Assembly (NCBI GenBank): GCA_026005015.1 | Contig: BPKG01000007.1 | Location: 1 to 43,321 of the forward strand | Direction: 5' to 3' | Length of the DNA: 43,321 nt | DNA from: Burkholderiales bacterium | GTDB lineage: Bacteria > Pseudomonadota > Gammaproteobacteria > Burkholderiales > UBA6910 | Part shown: positions 1-7,616 of the stretch, piece after piece | Layout: every line of letters starts with the position of its first letter | How positions within the stretch are numbered: the first letter of the stretch is position 1 | Made by a program: the position numbers and the translations under genes | Notes under the pieces: generated by a model | What the model saw: the letters and a program-made list of their open reading frames with translations, nothing else | What the model was told of the DNA's origin: nothing | Database searches by the model: none

Positions 1-467
1 TCTCCTCGCGCAACAGCCGGGGCGTGTAGTCCCCCGTGAAGTTGGCCCGGGCCAAGTCCCCGTTGGCCACTTGGCCCGTCAGGCGCTGGGACAAAGAAAG
101 CCGCACCGGCTGGGAAACGTTGGGAAGGAAAACCCACAGGTCCCGATCCCGCATGAGCAGGATCTGGCCGCGCTCGGAGGCGGGCTCGGTCACCATCACG
201 ATGGTCTTGTCGTTGCCCTTGGAGAGGACGCGGTACTTGCGGTTCTCGGTGGTGGCGCCATCGCTGGTGGTGGTGATGGCGACGTCGACTTCGAACCCCT
301 CCTGGGGAAACCGGATCGCGTCGGCCTTTTCCACTATACTACGGGCAACCGCATCGGCGTCCGTGGTAGGGGAAGCGGCGCCGAGAGACACGGCCGTCAA
401 AGCGAGCGCTGCCACGCAAGCGAACGCCGTTGTCGCGAGGGCCGCGAGCCGGAAGCGCGGACATCAT
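1..467 (-). CDS. Outer membrane lipoprotein-sorting protein, LolA-like (partial, apparent frameshift at start)
   Basis: The minus strand encodes a LolA-like periplasmic protein (PF17131-type fold by recognition) whose C-terminus lies beyond the window. Visible motifs include IVEKADAIRFPQEGFEVDV, TIVMVTEPASERGQILLMR, LWVFLPNVSQPVRLSLSQR and NGDLARANFTGDYTP, all typical of this family. Such proteins are exported and are thought to handle lipids or lipoproteins between the two membranes. The open frame reaches 463 but has no ATG. Two ATGs at 467/464 are in another frame. Removing one base near 455 joins Met-Met-Ser-Ala to a hydrophobic stretch (FRLAALATTAFACVAALAL), which makes a good signal peptide. 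A GTG at 415 is the alternative start but gives a leader without basic residues. The gene is divergent from the ABC ATPase at 518, with about 50 bp between them. The family call is fairly safe; the start is not. Confidence 0.7.
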
Positions 468-517
468 GCGCTTAACGACTGCAACCGAGAGACGAGCGTT
501 TCCGAACACGCCATGCC

Positions 518-1276
518 ATGAGCGTCGTCCTGGTTGAGCACGTGACCAAAATCTACCGGCTGGGTACGCAGACGGTCAAGGCGCTGGAGGACGTGTCCCT
601 CGCGGTCGAAGCGGGCGTTTTCATGGCCATCGCCGGCCCCTCGGGGAGCGGGAAGTCCACGCTGCTCAACCTGATCGGTTGCATCGACACGCCCACCGAG
701 GGACGGGTCTTCGTCAACGGTCAGGACGTGACCGGGAAAACGCCCGACCAGCTCGCCGGATTGCGCGGGCGCACCATCGGGTTTATCTTTCAGACGTTCA
801 ACCTGTTCCCGGTGCTCACGGCGGAGGAGAACGTGGAGTACCCGCTGCTCCAGTTTCCGGAGCTGTCCCGCAAGGAGCGCAAAGCGCGGGTCGCCCATTT
901 CCTCGACGTGGTGCAGCTCAGGGAATTCGCCCGTCATCGCCCCAACCAGCTCTCCGGCGGCCAGCGCCAGCGGGTGGCCATCGCCCGGGCCCTGGCCACC
1001 CATCCCAGCATCGTGCTGGCGGACGAGCCCACGGCCAACCTGGACCATCGCACCGGGAGCAGCATTCTGGAGCTCATGCGGGCCATCAACCGCCGGCTCG
1101 GCACCACCTTCGTCTTTTCCACCCACGATCAGAAGGTGATGGACATGGCCGACCGCCTGGTGCAGATCGAAGACGGTCGGATCACCCGGCTCGCGGTGCG
1201 CGCCGGCGACCGCTGGGTCGCGGTGGACGCCCGCAAGCGGGGGGGTGCCCTCGACGTGGCGGGGAGGTCCCATTAA
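518..1276 (+). CDS. ABC transporter ATP-binding protein, LolD/MacB type
   Basis: A 252-residue ATPase that would drive an FtsX/MacB-type transporter at the inner membrane. All ABC motifs are present: Walker A GPSGSGKST (about 40-48), Q-loop FQTFNLFP (91-98), signature LSGGQ (145-149), Walker B IVLADE (165-170) and H-loop STHD (about 201-204). The FNLFPVLTAEENVEYPL stretch is typical of the LolD/MacB subfamily. The likely partners are the two FtsX-type permeases at 2990-4267 and 4245-5507 on the other strand; no permease is adjacent on the plus strand. The C-terminal 25 residues, after the conserved domain, are basic and unremarkable. The outer-membrane protein gene overlaps its 3' end by 32 bp, which suggests co-transcription. 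True LolD is unlikely because no lolC/lolE pair accompanies it. Confidence 0.9.
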   Translation: MSVVLVEHVTKIYRLGTQTVKALEDVSLAVEAGVFMAIAGPSGSGKSTLLNLIGCIDTPTEGRVFVNGQDVTGKTPDQLAGLRGRTIGFIFQTFNLFPVLTAEENVEYPLLQFPELSRKERKARVAHFLDVVQLREFARHRPNQLSGGQRQRVAIARALATHPSIVLADEPTANLDHRTGSSILELMRAINRRLGTTFVFSTHDQKVMDMADRLVQIEDGRITRLAVRAGDRWVAVDARKRGGALDVAGRSH

Positions 1277-2993
1277 GCGGCATAGCACTTTTGGGCTGCT
1301 CGCCGGGCTGGCAGCTTCGAGCCTGGCCAGCGCGGCTTGGGCCGCGCCCGCCGGGCCTGCCGCCATGGAGCGGGATAGTTCACGGCTCGAAGGGTCGGTG
1401 CCTGCCCCTTACCCGATGAGCGCGTCCTCGCTGGGTGGTCTGCTAGCGAGTCTTGCCGCTCAACAGGCGGCGTCAAGCCCGCCACCCCTTCCCAGGGACG
1501 GCTCGGCATCCATCAAACACCCCGAGACAAAAACCGTAGGGCGCGTAGAGCGGGGCGAAACGCACCGGGCAGCGCCGGTGAACGGTGCGCCAAGGCGCCC
1601 CCTGCCCGCTGACGGCCGGCGGGATGACGTGAGCGTCGTGCCTGTCAAGGCCGGAGACGGGGCGCTGCGGCTGGCCCAGGCCGAAGCCCATGGCGCGGGG
1701 GATGCCGGCGCGCCGCTGCCCAGCAGCCGGGAGGAGCTTTTCGGGCTGGCGCCGGCCGAAGAAAGCGCTCCTGCGGTCAAGTGGGGCGGATTCCTCGACT
1801 CCACCCTGGCCTACACGTACAGCAAACCCACCCACTGGTCCCGGGCAGTGGCGCGCACCCAGCTCGAAGCCGAAGGGCGCCTGGGGGATGGCCTGCGGTG
1901 GAAAGCGGGCGCCCGGGTGGACGCGGACCCGGTCTATTTCGCCTCTGACTTCTACTTGCCCAAGGTCAAGGAAGACCAGCGGCTGGAGGCGTTCTGGCGG
2001 GAAATCTACCTGGACTTTCCCCTCGCCGGATGGGATTTACGCGTCGGCGCGCAGAATATCGTGTGGGGCGAGGTGGTGGGGCTGTTCTTCGCCGACGTGG
2101 TTTCGGCGCGGGATTTGCGGGACTTCCTCCTGCCCGGCTTCGATGTCATCCGCATTCCCCAATGGGCGGCGCGGGCGGAGTACTTCGCCGGGGACGCCCA
2201 CCTGGAACTCGTCTGGATCCCCGTTCCCGTGCTCGACGACATCGGCAAGCCCGGCTCGGATTTCTACCCCGTGCCCCTGCCTTCGCCGACGCCGCCGGAG
2301 GTGGCGGCCTTGTTCCTGGACCCGGAGCGCCCGGCCCGAACCCTCGGCAACGGCAACTACGGGCTTCGCTTCAATACCCTCACCGCCGGCTGGGACTGGT
2401 CGCTCTTCTATTACCGGAGCTTCAGCGCCCATCCCACCTTCTTCCGCCTGGCGCCGGCCGGACCCGGGCTGCCCGCCCGCGTCCAGCCCCGCCACGACCG
2501 CATCTGGCAGCTCGGGGGGACTTTGAGCAAGGACCTGGGCGCTTTCGTGCTGCGGGCGGAGGCGGTCTATACCCACGGTCAACGCTTCAGCGTGACCGAT
2601 CCCGCGGCCCCTAACGGGGTGGTGGAGCAGGAGACCCTGGACGTCATCGCCGGCGCCGATTTCTCCCTGGGGGGAGCCACCCACCTCAACGTGCAGGCGT
2701 TTCAGCGCGCTTTCCTGGACGGGGGAGGCGGGGGTCACATCATCAAGACCGACGGCCTCGGCGGAAGCCTCCGGCTCACCACCAAGCTGGGGGCTCGGTT
2801 CGAGCCCCAGCTCCTCTGGATCCAGAGCTTCAAGGACGCGGGCGGGCTCATCCGCCCGCGGCTCAACTGGCTGCTGGAAAAGAACACCACCCTGGGATTC
2901 GGGCTCGATATCTTCACCGGGCCGCAGGACGGGTTCTTCGGCCGCTACGGCAACCGGGATCGAATCTATACCGAGCTGCGCCACGATTTCTAG
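1245..2993 (+). CDS. Outer-membrane beta-barrel protein, DUF1302-like
   Basis: A 582-residue predicted outer-membrane protein. Residues 11-35 look like a signal peptide (KRH followed by a hydrophobic stretch ending AAWAA). Residues about 36-165 are a proline-, alanine- and serine-rich linker. From about 170 (KWGGFLDSTLAYTYS) to the end there are alternating amphipathic strands with aromatic ends, and the last residues are ELRHDF with a terminal Phe, as in many outer-membrane barrels. The pattern GWDLRVGAQNIVWGEVVGLFF followed by RDLRDFLLPGFD is what I associate with the DUF1302 family. The start overlaps the ATPase gene, so the two are probably translated together. Its role is likely as the outer-membrane component or substrate channel of the neighbouring ABC/LolA-like system, by context only. 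Part of the linker (1536-1590) is a copy of an interspersed repeat. Confidence 0.65.
   Translation: MPSTWRGGPIKRHSTFGLLAGLAASSLASAAWAAPAGPAAMERDSSRLEGSVPAPYPMSASSLGGLLASLAAQQAASSPPPLPRDGSASIKHPETKTVGRVERGETHRAAPVNGAPRRPLPADGRRDDVSVVPVKAGDGALRLAQAEAHGAGDAGAPLPSSREELFGLAPAEESAPAVKWGGFLDSTLAYTYSKPTHWSRAVARTQLEAEGRLGDGLRWKAGARVDADPVYFASDFYLPKVKEDQRLEAFWREIYLDFPLAGWDLRVGAQNIVWGEVVGLFFADVVSARDLRDFLLPGFDVIRIPQWAARAEYFAGDAHLELVWIPVPVLDDIGKPGSDFYPVPLPSPTPPEVAALFLDPERPARTLGNGNYGLRFNTLTAGWDWSLFYYRSFSAHPTFFRLAPAGPGLPARVQPRHDRIWQLGGTLSKDLGAFVLRAEAVYTHGQRFSVTDPAAPNGVVEQETLDVIAGADFSLGGATHLNVQAFQRAFLDGGGGGHIIKTDGLGGSLRLTTKLGARFEPQLLWIQSFKDAGGLIRPRLNWLLEKNTTLGFGLDIFTGPQDGFFGRYGNRDRIYTELRHDF
1536..1590. repeat. 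GTAGGGTGCG-type hairpin repeat inside the barrel gene
   Basis: The bases from 1536 (GTAGGGCGCGTAGAGCGGGG...) align with the element at 43238-43270 (GTAGGGTGCGTTGAGCGAAG...) with about 27 of 32 positions equal by eye, continuing through GCGAAACGCACCG. It lies wholly inside the coding sequence of the outer-membrane protein and keeps the frame open, contributing linker residues around VGRVERGETHRAAP. Confidence 0.55.
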
Positions 2994-4267
2994 ACGTTGT
3001 GCCGCAGCGCGTCCACGATGGAAAGCCGCGCCATGCGGCGGGCGGGCAGAAGGGTGGCCAGCACGGTGGCGAAGACGCCCACCAGCGCCGCCCCCGTGAT
3101 TACTCCGGGAACGAGCTGGATCCGGGCCATGTAGCCCAAGTTGGCGTTGGGGGGCGGCGGCATCGGGATGCCGACGGCGGAGATCACCGCAGCGAGGCCG
3201 ACCCCCAGCGCGACCCCGATCCCGGCACCGATGGAGCCGATCAACAGCCCTTCCGTCATGATCAGGCCAAACACCTTGCGGCGCCGGTCTCCCAGGGCGC
3301 ACATGGTGCCGAACTCGCCGATGCGCTCGAAGAGGCTCAGGTTCACGGTGTTGGCGACGGAAAGCAGCACCATGAGCAGCACGATCAGGCGCAGCACCCC
3401 GAACTGCCGCTCGTACAGGTCCACGGTCTTTTCGTAGAAGTCGCTGAGCTCCCGCCAGGTGCGAAGGGTGAGGCCCGCCGTTTCCAACCGGCTTCGGAGC
3501 GAGGCGGCGAAACGGTCCGTCGCTCCGGTGGCACCGAGTTCCACCACCAGCACGTTCACGCCGGAGGTGGCGAGCAGCTCCTGGGCCGCCTCCAGAGGGA
3601 TCTTGACCGCCCGGGCGTCGTAATCCTTGGAGTAACTTTGGAACACCCCCACCACCTCGAAGTCCAGGACGTTCACCGCGCCCCCCATCGCGGTGGTCAT
3701 CAGGGTCACGGTGTCGCCGGGCCCGAGCTTGAGGGCCCTCGCTAACCCCTCGCCCACGAGAATCCCGTAGCGATGGCGCGAGCTTAAGCGCTCCCCGAAC
3801 TGGATCACCATATAGGTGCCCAGCCGCGCCTCCTTGTCCGGCTCGATCCCTTCGCCCACCACCGGCAAATCGGTGCGGCCGTTCCCAAGCAACGCCGAGA
3901 AATACAGCCGCCCCATCACCTGGGCTGCTCCTGGCTGGGCAGCGAGGCGCTGTGCCACGCCGGCGGCGTCTTCGATCAGGTACTTCTCCGGCGCCTGGGA
4001 GCCATAGGTGAAAAAGCCTTTCCGGGCAACCTGCACGTGCCCAGTCTGGGAGCGGATGATGGCCTCTCCCAGTTGGATATAGATGTCCTGGACGAAGCCG
4101 CCGGTCAGCACCAACCCGCTCACCCCGAACCCGATGGCCGCCAGCGTGAGCCCAGTGCGCAGCCGATGCCGGGCGACGTTGCGGGCGGCGAGCCCGAGAA
4201 AGGTGGCGAGGCGCTCGAGGCCGGATCGCACCCCGGACATGGGCTTAACGGCTGTGGCGAAGGGCAT
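2990..4267 (-). CDS. ABC transporter permease, FtsX/MacB type (second of pair)
   Basis: A 425-residue inner-membrane permease with the FtsX/LolC layout. There is one transmembrane segment near the N-terminus (LTLAAIGFGVSGLVLTGGF, about 41-59), a periplasmic MacB-type domain of about 220 residues, and three C-terminal membrane segments beginning near LRLIVLLMVLLSVANTVNLS. The motif GEFGTMCALGDRRRKVFGLI is the usual FtsX cytoplasmic loop, and the protein ends in SIVDALRHNV. Its first 22 bp overlap the stop of the upstream paralogue at 4245. Met10 (4240), just after that stop, is an equally possible start. With the ATPase at 518 it would form a transporter that extracts lipids or lipoproteins, by analogy with LolCDE. 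It converges with the barrel gene, the two genes meeting at 2990-2993. Confidence 0.85.
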   Translation of the reverse strand: MPFATAVKPMSGVRSGLERLATFLGLAARNVARHRLRTGLTLAAIGFGVSGLVLTGGFVQDIYIQLGEAIIRSQTGHVQVARKGFFTYGSQAPEKYLIEDAAGVAQRLAAQPGAAQVMGRLYFSALLGNGRTDLPVVGEGIEPDKEARLGTYMVIQFGERLSSRHRYGILVGEGLARALKLGPGDTVTLMTTAMGGAVNVLDFEVVGVFQSYSKDYDARAVKIPLEAAQELLATSGVNVLVVELGATGATDRFAASLRSRLETAGLTLRTWRELSDFYEKTVDLYERQFGVLRLIVLLMVLLSVANTVNLSLFERIGEFGTMCALGDRRRKVFGLIMTEGLLIGSIGAGIGVALGVGLAAVISAVGIPMPPPPNANLGYMARIQLVPGVITGAALVGVFATVLATLLPARRMARLSIVDALRHNV

Positions 4268-5507
4268 CCACGATGGGCAGGCTCGCCGCCTTCCAGGCCG
4301 GATAGAGGCTGGCGAAAAAGGCGGTGACCAAAGCGAGAAGGGCGGCGTCGGCCGTGAGGGACCAGCTCACGGCGATTTCGGCCGTGTAACCCCGGCCCAT
4401 GCCGGGGGCGGGGGGCATGGGAATGCCAACGGCGGAGATCGCCGCCGCGGCGACGGCTCCCAGGAGGGCTCCCAGCCCTCCCCCAGCGAGCCCGATCAGC
4501 AGGCCCTCGCCGACGAAGCGTTGCATGATCTGCCGTCGCTTTGCCCCCAGCGCGAGGGCTGTGCCGATTTCCCAGGTTCTTTCCAGAACCGACATGGTGA
4601 GCACGTTGGAGATGCTGAGCACGATAATCACCGCGATGATGAGCTTGACGAAACCCACCTGGCGCTTGAAAAGCGCCGCGGTCTTGTTATAGAAATCCGC
4701 CAACTGGAACCAGGGCACGATCTCCAGCCCCAGCGCCTCGAGACGGGGGCGGAGGCGCGCCAATACTTCGGGGGTCGCTTCCGTCTCGTTGAGCAAGACC
4801 AACCATTTGTGAGCGCCGGAAGCCCGGAGCAATTCTTGGACGAGCCCGATGGGCGCGCGCAGCGCGTAGTCGTCGTAGGCCTTGGTCACCGTCGAGAAAA
4901 GCCCCCGCACCCGGGCCTCGACGGCGTTCACCCCGCCAGTGCGCGTGGTGGCGAGCAACACGACCGTGTCGCCCACTTTGGCGCCCAGATTCAAGGCAAG
5001 CCCCTGGCCCAATATCACGCCACGCGGATCGTTGGCGTCGAGGGGTTGCCCGCGCTCGATCACGACGGCGCGGGCGAGCCCCCCTTCGCGGCGGGGATCC
5101 ACCCCTTCGCCGGAGAAGGAGAGCGTCGCATCGCCGAGGCTGACGAGGCCGGAGAAGGAAAGGCGCGGCGCCGTCTCGGTGATCTCTCGGCTCCCCCGGA
5201 GCGCTCCTTCGACGTCCACCTGGGGATCGATCAGAAACGCCCACGGATCCGCCGCTCCCGACTCGAAATAGCCTCGTTTCGCCACCTGCAGATGACCCAA
5301 ATGGGCGCGGATGGTCCATTCACGCCCCATCCGTAACGACCAGTCGATGAAGCCGGCGGCGAGGATGTACAGGGCCACGCCGGCAATGATCGCCCCCATG
5401 GCCACCAGGCTCCGGTGGCCCTGGCGGGCCACATTGCGATAAGCCAGAAAAAAATCGGTGGCGAGACCGTGCAAGAAGGCCCCGCCGCGAACCGCCAGTG
5501 CGCTCAT
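4245..5507 (-). CDS. ABC transporter permease, FtsX/MacB type (first of pair)
   Basis: A 420-residue permease, paralogous to the next gene. It has N-terminal membrane segment SLVAMGAIIAGVALYILAAGF (about 33-53), a periplasmic domain (about 60-270) and three C-terminal membrane segments starting at KLIIAVIIVLSISNVLTMSV. Shared paralogue signatures include 'HLQVAKRGYF' against 'HVQVARKGFF', 'AISAVGIPMPP' in both, and the C-terminal 'PIVDALRHSR' against 'SIVDALRHNV'. The pair therefore arose by duplication and probably forms a heterodimer like LolC/LolE. It is the first gene of the minus-strand pair. Upstream (5508-5614) lies a short inverted repeat (CGGGTAT/ATACCCG, 5560-5579) and no convincing promoter. 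Confidence 0.85.
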   Translation of the reverse strand: MSALAVRGGAFLHGLATDFFLAYRNVARQGHRSLVAMGAIIAGVALYILAAGFIDWSLRMGREWTIRAHLGHLQVAKRGYFESGAADPWAFLIDPQVDVEGALRGSREITETAPRLSFSGLVSLGDATLSFSGEGVDPRREGGLARAVVIERGQPLDANDPRGVILGQGLALNLGAKVGDTVVLLATTRTGGVNAVEARVRGLFSTVTKAYDDYALRAPIGLVQELLRASGAHKWLVLLNETEATPEVLARLRPRLEALGLEIVPWFQLADFYNKTAALFKRQVGFVKLIIAVIIVLSISNVLTMSVLERTWEIGTALALGAKRRQIMQRFVGEGLLIGLAGGGLGALLGAVAAAAISAVGIPMPPAPGMGRGYTAEIAVSWSLTADAALLALVTAFFASLYPAWKAASLPIVDALRHSR

Positions 5508-5614
5508 CTCTCGGCCATCGGGTTGAACGGCAAGGGTCGGCGGGCACCGGCCAACCCTCCGGGTATTCTGGGATACCCGCGGCCAAGCGGTCCAGTGGGG
5601 GAAGGAAAGTCCCG

Positions 5615-5647
5615 AAAAAAACCCCGGCCGCCTGTCGGCGGCCGGGG
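5615..5647 (-). terminator. Intrinsic terminator of the PEP-CTERM gene
   Basis: A perfect 11-bp GC stem (CCCCGGCCGCC 5622-5632, loop TGTC, GGCGGCCGGGG 5637-5647) is followed, reading on the minus strand, by seven Ts (5621-5615). It lies about 40 bp after the stop of the PEP-CTERM gene and fits a factor-independent terminator on that strand only. Confidence 0.9.
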
Positions 5648-5688
5648 CTTGGCTGGCTAACCCGATGCGTTAAGCCTCAAGAGAAGGC

Positions 5689-6489
5689 TTACGCGCGGGC
5701 TCGACGAATCCGGCTCAACCCGCCCAGTCCCAGGAGGCTCACGCCGACCAGGGCGAGGGTCCCGGGCTCGGGCACGAACACCGCGCTCACGTCGCCGGTG
5801 ACCGTTTGGGTGCCCGTGATGGAGAAGCTGTCGAAGTCCCCGTCCACGTTGACCCGGAAGTAGAAGGGGCTCGGTGCAACGAAATACGACGCGCCGGCGG
5901 GGGTGAGGGTAAAGTCGTTAAAGACCAGATCGAAGAACCCGCCAACGCCGGCCACCAGCGTTCCGGTGGCGGAGGTCAGGTTGGTGGCAAAGGCGATCAG
6001 AATATCGTCGGCATTACCCGCCAGCGTGATGGGATCGCTCCCGGTGGCCCCCAGGGTCTTGGTGGTATTTTGGTCGGGGTCGAGGAAGAGGCTAAACCCG
6101 CCGGAAGTGCCGGTAAAAATTGCCGAACCCGAAGGAAACGGGGAGCCGAGCGGGGTGACCGTTCCCGAGGACTCGAACAGGGCGTACAGTCCATAGTTCG
6201 TGTTTAGCTGGGAAATCGTGATCAGCGTCGTTCCATCGTTCGCGAAATATTGGCCGAAGTCGGCAAAGGCGGCCGCGTCGAATCCGCCCATACCGTCGAA
6301 GGTAATCTTTTCGGTATACGCGCCGTTTATCTTGTCGGCCACGAAGGTCACCGAACTGCTTCCGGGCACGCTTCCTTCATCGATTGTGAATTCGTTGAAG
6401 ACCCCCACGGCGCTCGCGGGCAGGCTGGCCAAGCCAAACCCCAGGGCCACCGCGGTCGTAGCCAGCGCCTTGCTCAGAAGTTTTTCCAT
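5689..6489 (-). CDS. pepA: PEP-CTERM sorted surface protein, PepA-like (flocculation-associated)
   Basis: A 266-residue secreted protein. It has a signal peptide at 1-28 (Lys-rich start, then ALATTAVALGFGLASLPASA). The C-terminal sorting signal is the PEP motif (VPEPGTLALVG), a hydrophobic helix (LVGVSLLGLGGL) and a basic tail (RIRRARA). Exosortase A, encoded at 18168, would recognise and process this signal. The body is rich in Thr, Ser, Gly, Phe and Asp, with few charged residues and no cysteine. Motifs such as FTIDEGSVPGS, FVADKINGAYTE, FADFGQYFANDGTTL, NDFTLTPAG and VDGDFDSF match my recollection of PepA, the protein needed for floc formation in Zoogloea. It is transcribed alone, with GGAG 7 nt before the ATG, a sigma-54 type promoter upstream and a strong terminator downstream. 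The PEP-CTERM class is certain; the PepA assignment is likely. Confidence 0.85.
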   Translation of the reverse strand: MEKLLSKALATTAVALGFGLASLPASAVGVFNEFTIDEGSVPGSSSVTFVADKINGAYTEKITFDGMGGFDAAAFADFGQYFANDGTTLITISQLNTNYGLYALFESSGTVTPLGSPFPSGSAIFTGTSGGFSLFLDPDQNTTKTLGATGSDPITLAGNADDILIAFATNLTSATGTLVAGVGGFFDLVFNDFTLTPAGASYFVAPSPFYFRVNVDGDFDSFSITGTQTVTGDVSAVFVPEPGTLALVGVSLLGLGGLSRIRRARA

Positions 6490-6547
6490 GATCTTTCTCC
6501 GTTTATCCGTTTAAGAAGGCAAATCCCGCAATCCTGCCCGGATACTT

Positions 6548-6564
6548 AGCACCGATCGTGCCAG
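6548..6564 (-). promoter_or_regulatory. Sigma-54 (RpoN) -24/-12 promoter for the PEP-CTERM gene
   Basis: On the minus strand the bases read CTGGCACGATCGGTGCT. The consensus is TGGCACG-N4-TTGCW. The -24 half matches 7 of 7, the -12 half matches 4 of 5, and the invariant GG and GC are spaced by exactly 10. Transcription would start near 6536-6539, leaving a leader of about 50 nt before the ATG at 6489. RpoN control of pepA and PEP-CTERM genes, with the PrsK/PrsR regulators, is known in Zoogloea. Those regulators are not in this window. Confidence 0.75.
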
Positions 6565-6902
6565 GCCGAAAACAAGCTTAAAAAACAATCCTGTGAAGGC
6601 CGCCTCTTCCCGTGCTTCAGCTGGAATGTAAATTTCCCCGACAATTTCTACAGAGGTACTTCCACAAAGCCTTTGGCGCAGCGTTCACGCTCACCCATAA
6701 TCTCAGCCCGGACGGGGCGATCCTCAAGGCTGCGGCCCCCAATGAGCCCTCCCGTGCCCGCCTCGAAAAGGGCACGAGAGGGAAAAGGCGGATCTGGGTA
6801 CAGGCACCCCCAACAGGGACCGAAGGCGATCGGGGTAGCCGGCCCTGTAAAAATGCCCGACAGCCCGCCAGGCACCCGCATGCCATCGATGGGAGGCAAA
6901 CC
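6565..6902. other. Intergenic region between the PEP-CTERM gene and the methyltransferase gene
   Basis: This stretch has no convincing gene. A long open frame runs from 6612 into the methyltransferase, but its sequence before 6903 is arginine- and proline-rich noise with no family likeness. The base composition is more AT-rich close to 6565-6660 and GC-rich afterwards. I see no clear plus-strand -10/-35 pair. Confidence 0.5.
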
Positions 6903-7592
6903 ATGGGAGCAAGTCGGTCCGAGCACGAGAAGACCTTGGAGAAAATCGCCCAAGCCTATTCTTCACCTCCCTGGTGGTACGACGTCCGCGGGTTTTTCAT
7001 TCTGACCTTCGCTTACCGGAGCACGCTGACGGCGCAACTCCGCCTGTTTGGACAGAACATGGGCCCGGAGCACCTCGAGGTGGCGGTGGGCTCCGGCACT
7101 CTGACCGAACTGGTGCTGCGATGGCGCAAATGGAAGGGCCTTCCCGAAGTTCGGGTCGTAGGAATCGACTACGCCGAGCCCATGCTGGCGGGGGCCATCA
7201 AGCGCTTTGCAGGAAAGCCTCATGTGGAACTCCATCTGGCGGACGTCGCCGCGATGCCCTTTCCGGACGATCGCTTCGACACGGCCAATATCGCCAACGC
7301 GCTTCACTGCTTCCCGGACGTGGACGCGGGCCTGCGGGAGGTTTTCCGGGTGCTCAAACCGGGGGGCAGGCTCGCGGCGAACGTCCTGCTCTACCCGCGG
7401 GGCCCGCGGCCGCTGCGTTGGATCGCCAACAAAATCAACGCCTGGGGCATGGGCAAAGGGATTCTTTTTTCCCCCTACGAGCCCCAGGACGTGCGCCGGC
7501 GGATGCTTGTGGCAGGCTTCGAGATCTTGCAGGAACAGATCTCGGGCAATACCTACGACGTGATCGCCCGCAAACCGCGGGCGAGCGCGTGA
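6903..7592 (+). CDS. Class I SAM-dependent methyltransferase
   Basis: A 229-residue methyltransferase of the UbiE/Methyltransf_11 type. The SAM-binding motif I is LEVAVGSGTLTELVL, motif II acidic loop VVGIDYAEPML, motif III LADVAAMPFPDDRFD and the post-motif VLKPGGRLAANVL. The start at 6903 follows a good ribosome site (GGGAGG, 6 nt upstream), and the conserved sequence begins only after it, so the longer frame from 6612 is not used. The residues before motif I (SPPWWYDVRGFFILTFAYRS) suggest a membrane-near or hydrophobic substrate, which remains unknown. It converges with the ThiF-like gene, with 24 bp between the stops. Confidence 0.8.
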   Translation: MGASRSEHEKTLEKIAQAYSSPPWWYDVRGFFILTFAYRSTLTAQLRLFGQNMGPEHLEVAVGSGTLTELVLRWRKWKGLPEVRVVGIDYAEPMLAGAIKRFAGKPHVELHLADVAAMPFPDDRFDTANIANALHCFPDVDAGLREVFRVLKPGGRLAANVLLYPRGPRPLRWIANKINAWGMGKGILFSPYEPQDVRRRMLVAGFEILQEQISGNTYDVIARKPRASA

Positions 7593-7616
7593 TGGGCGAA
7601 GCGTCAGCGACGAAAC

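Noticed and set aside
6612-6902. Longer start for the methyltransferase
   Set aside because: The extra 97 residues show no family likeness, and the ATG at 6903 has its own good ribosome site.
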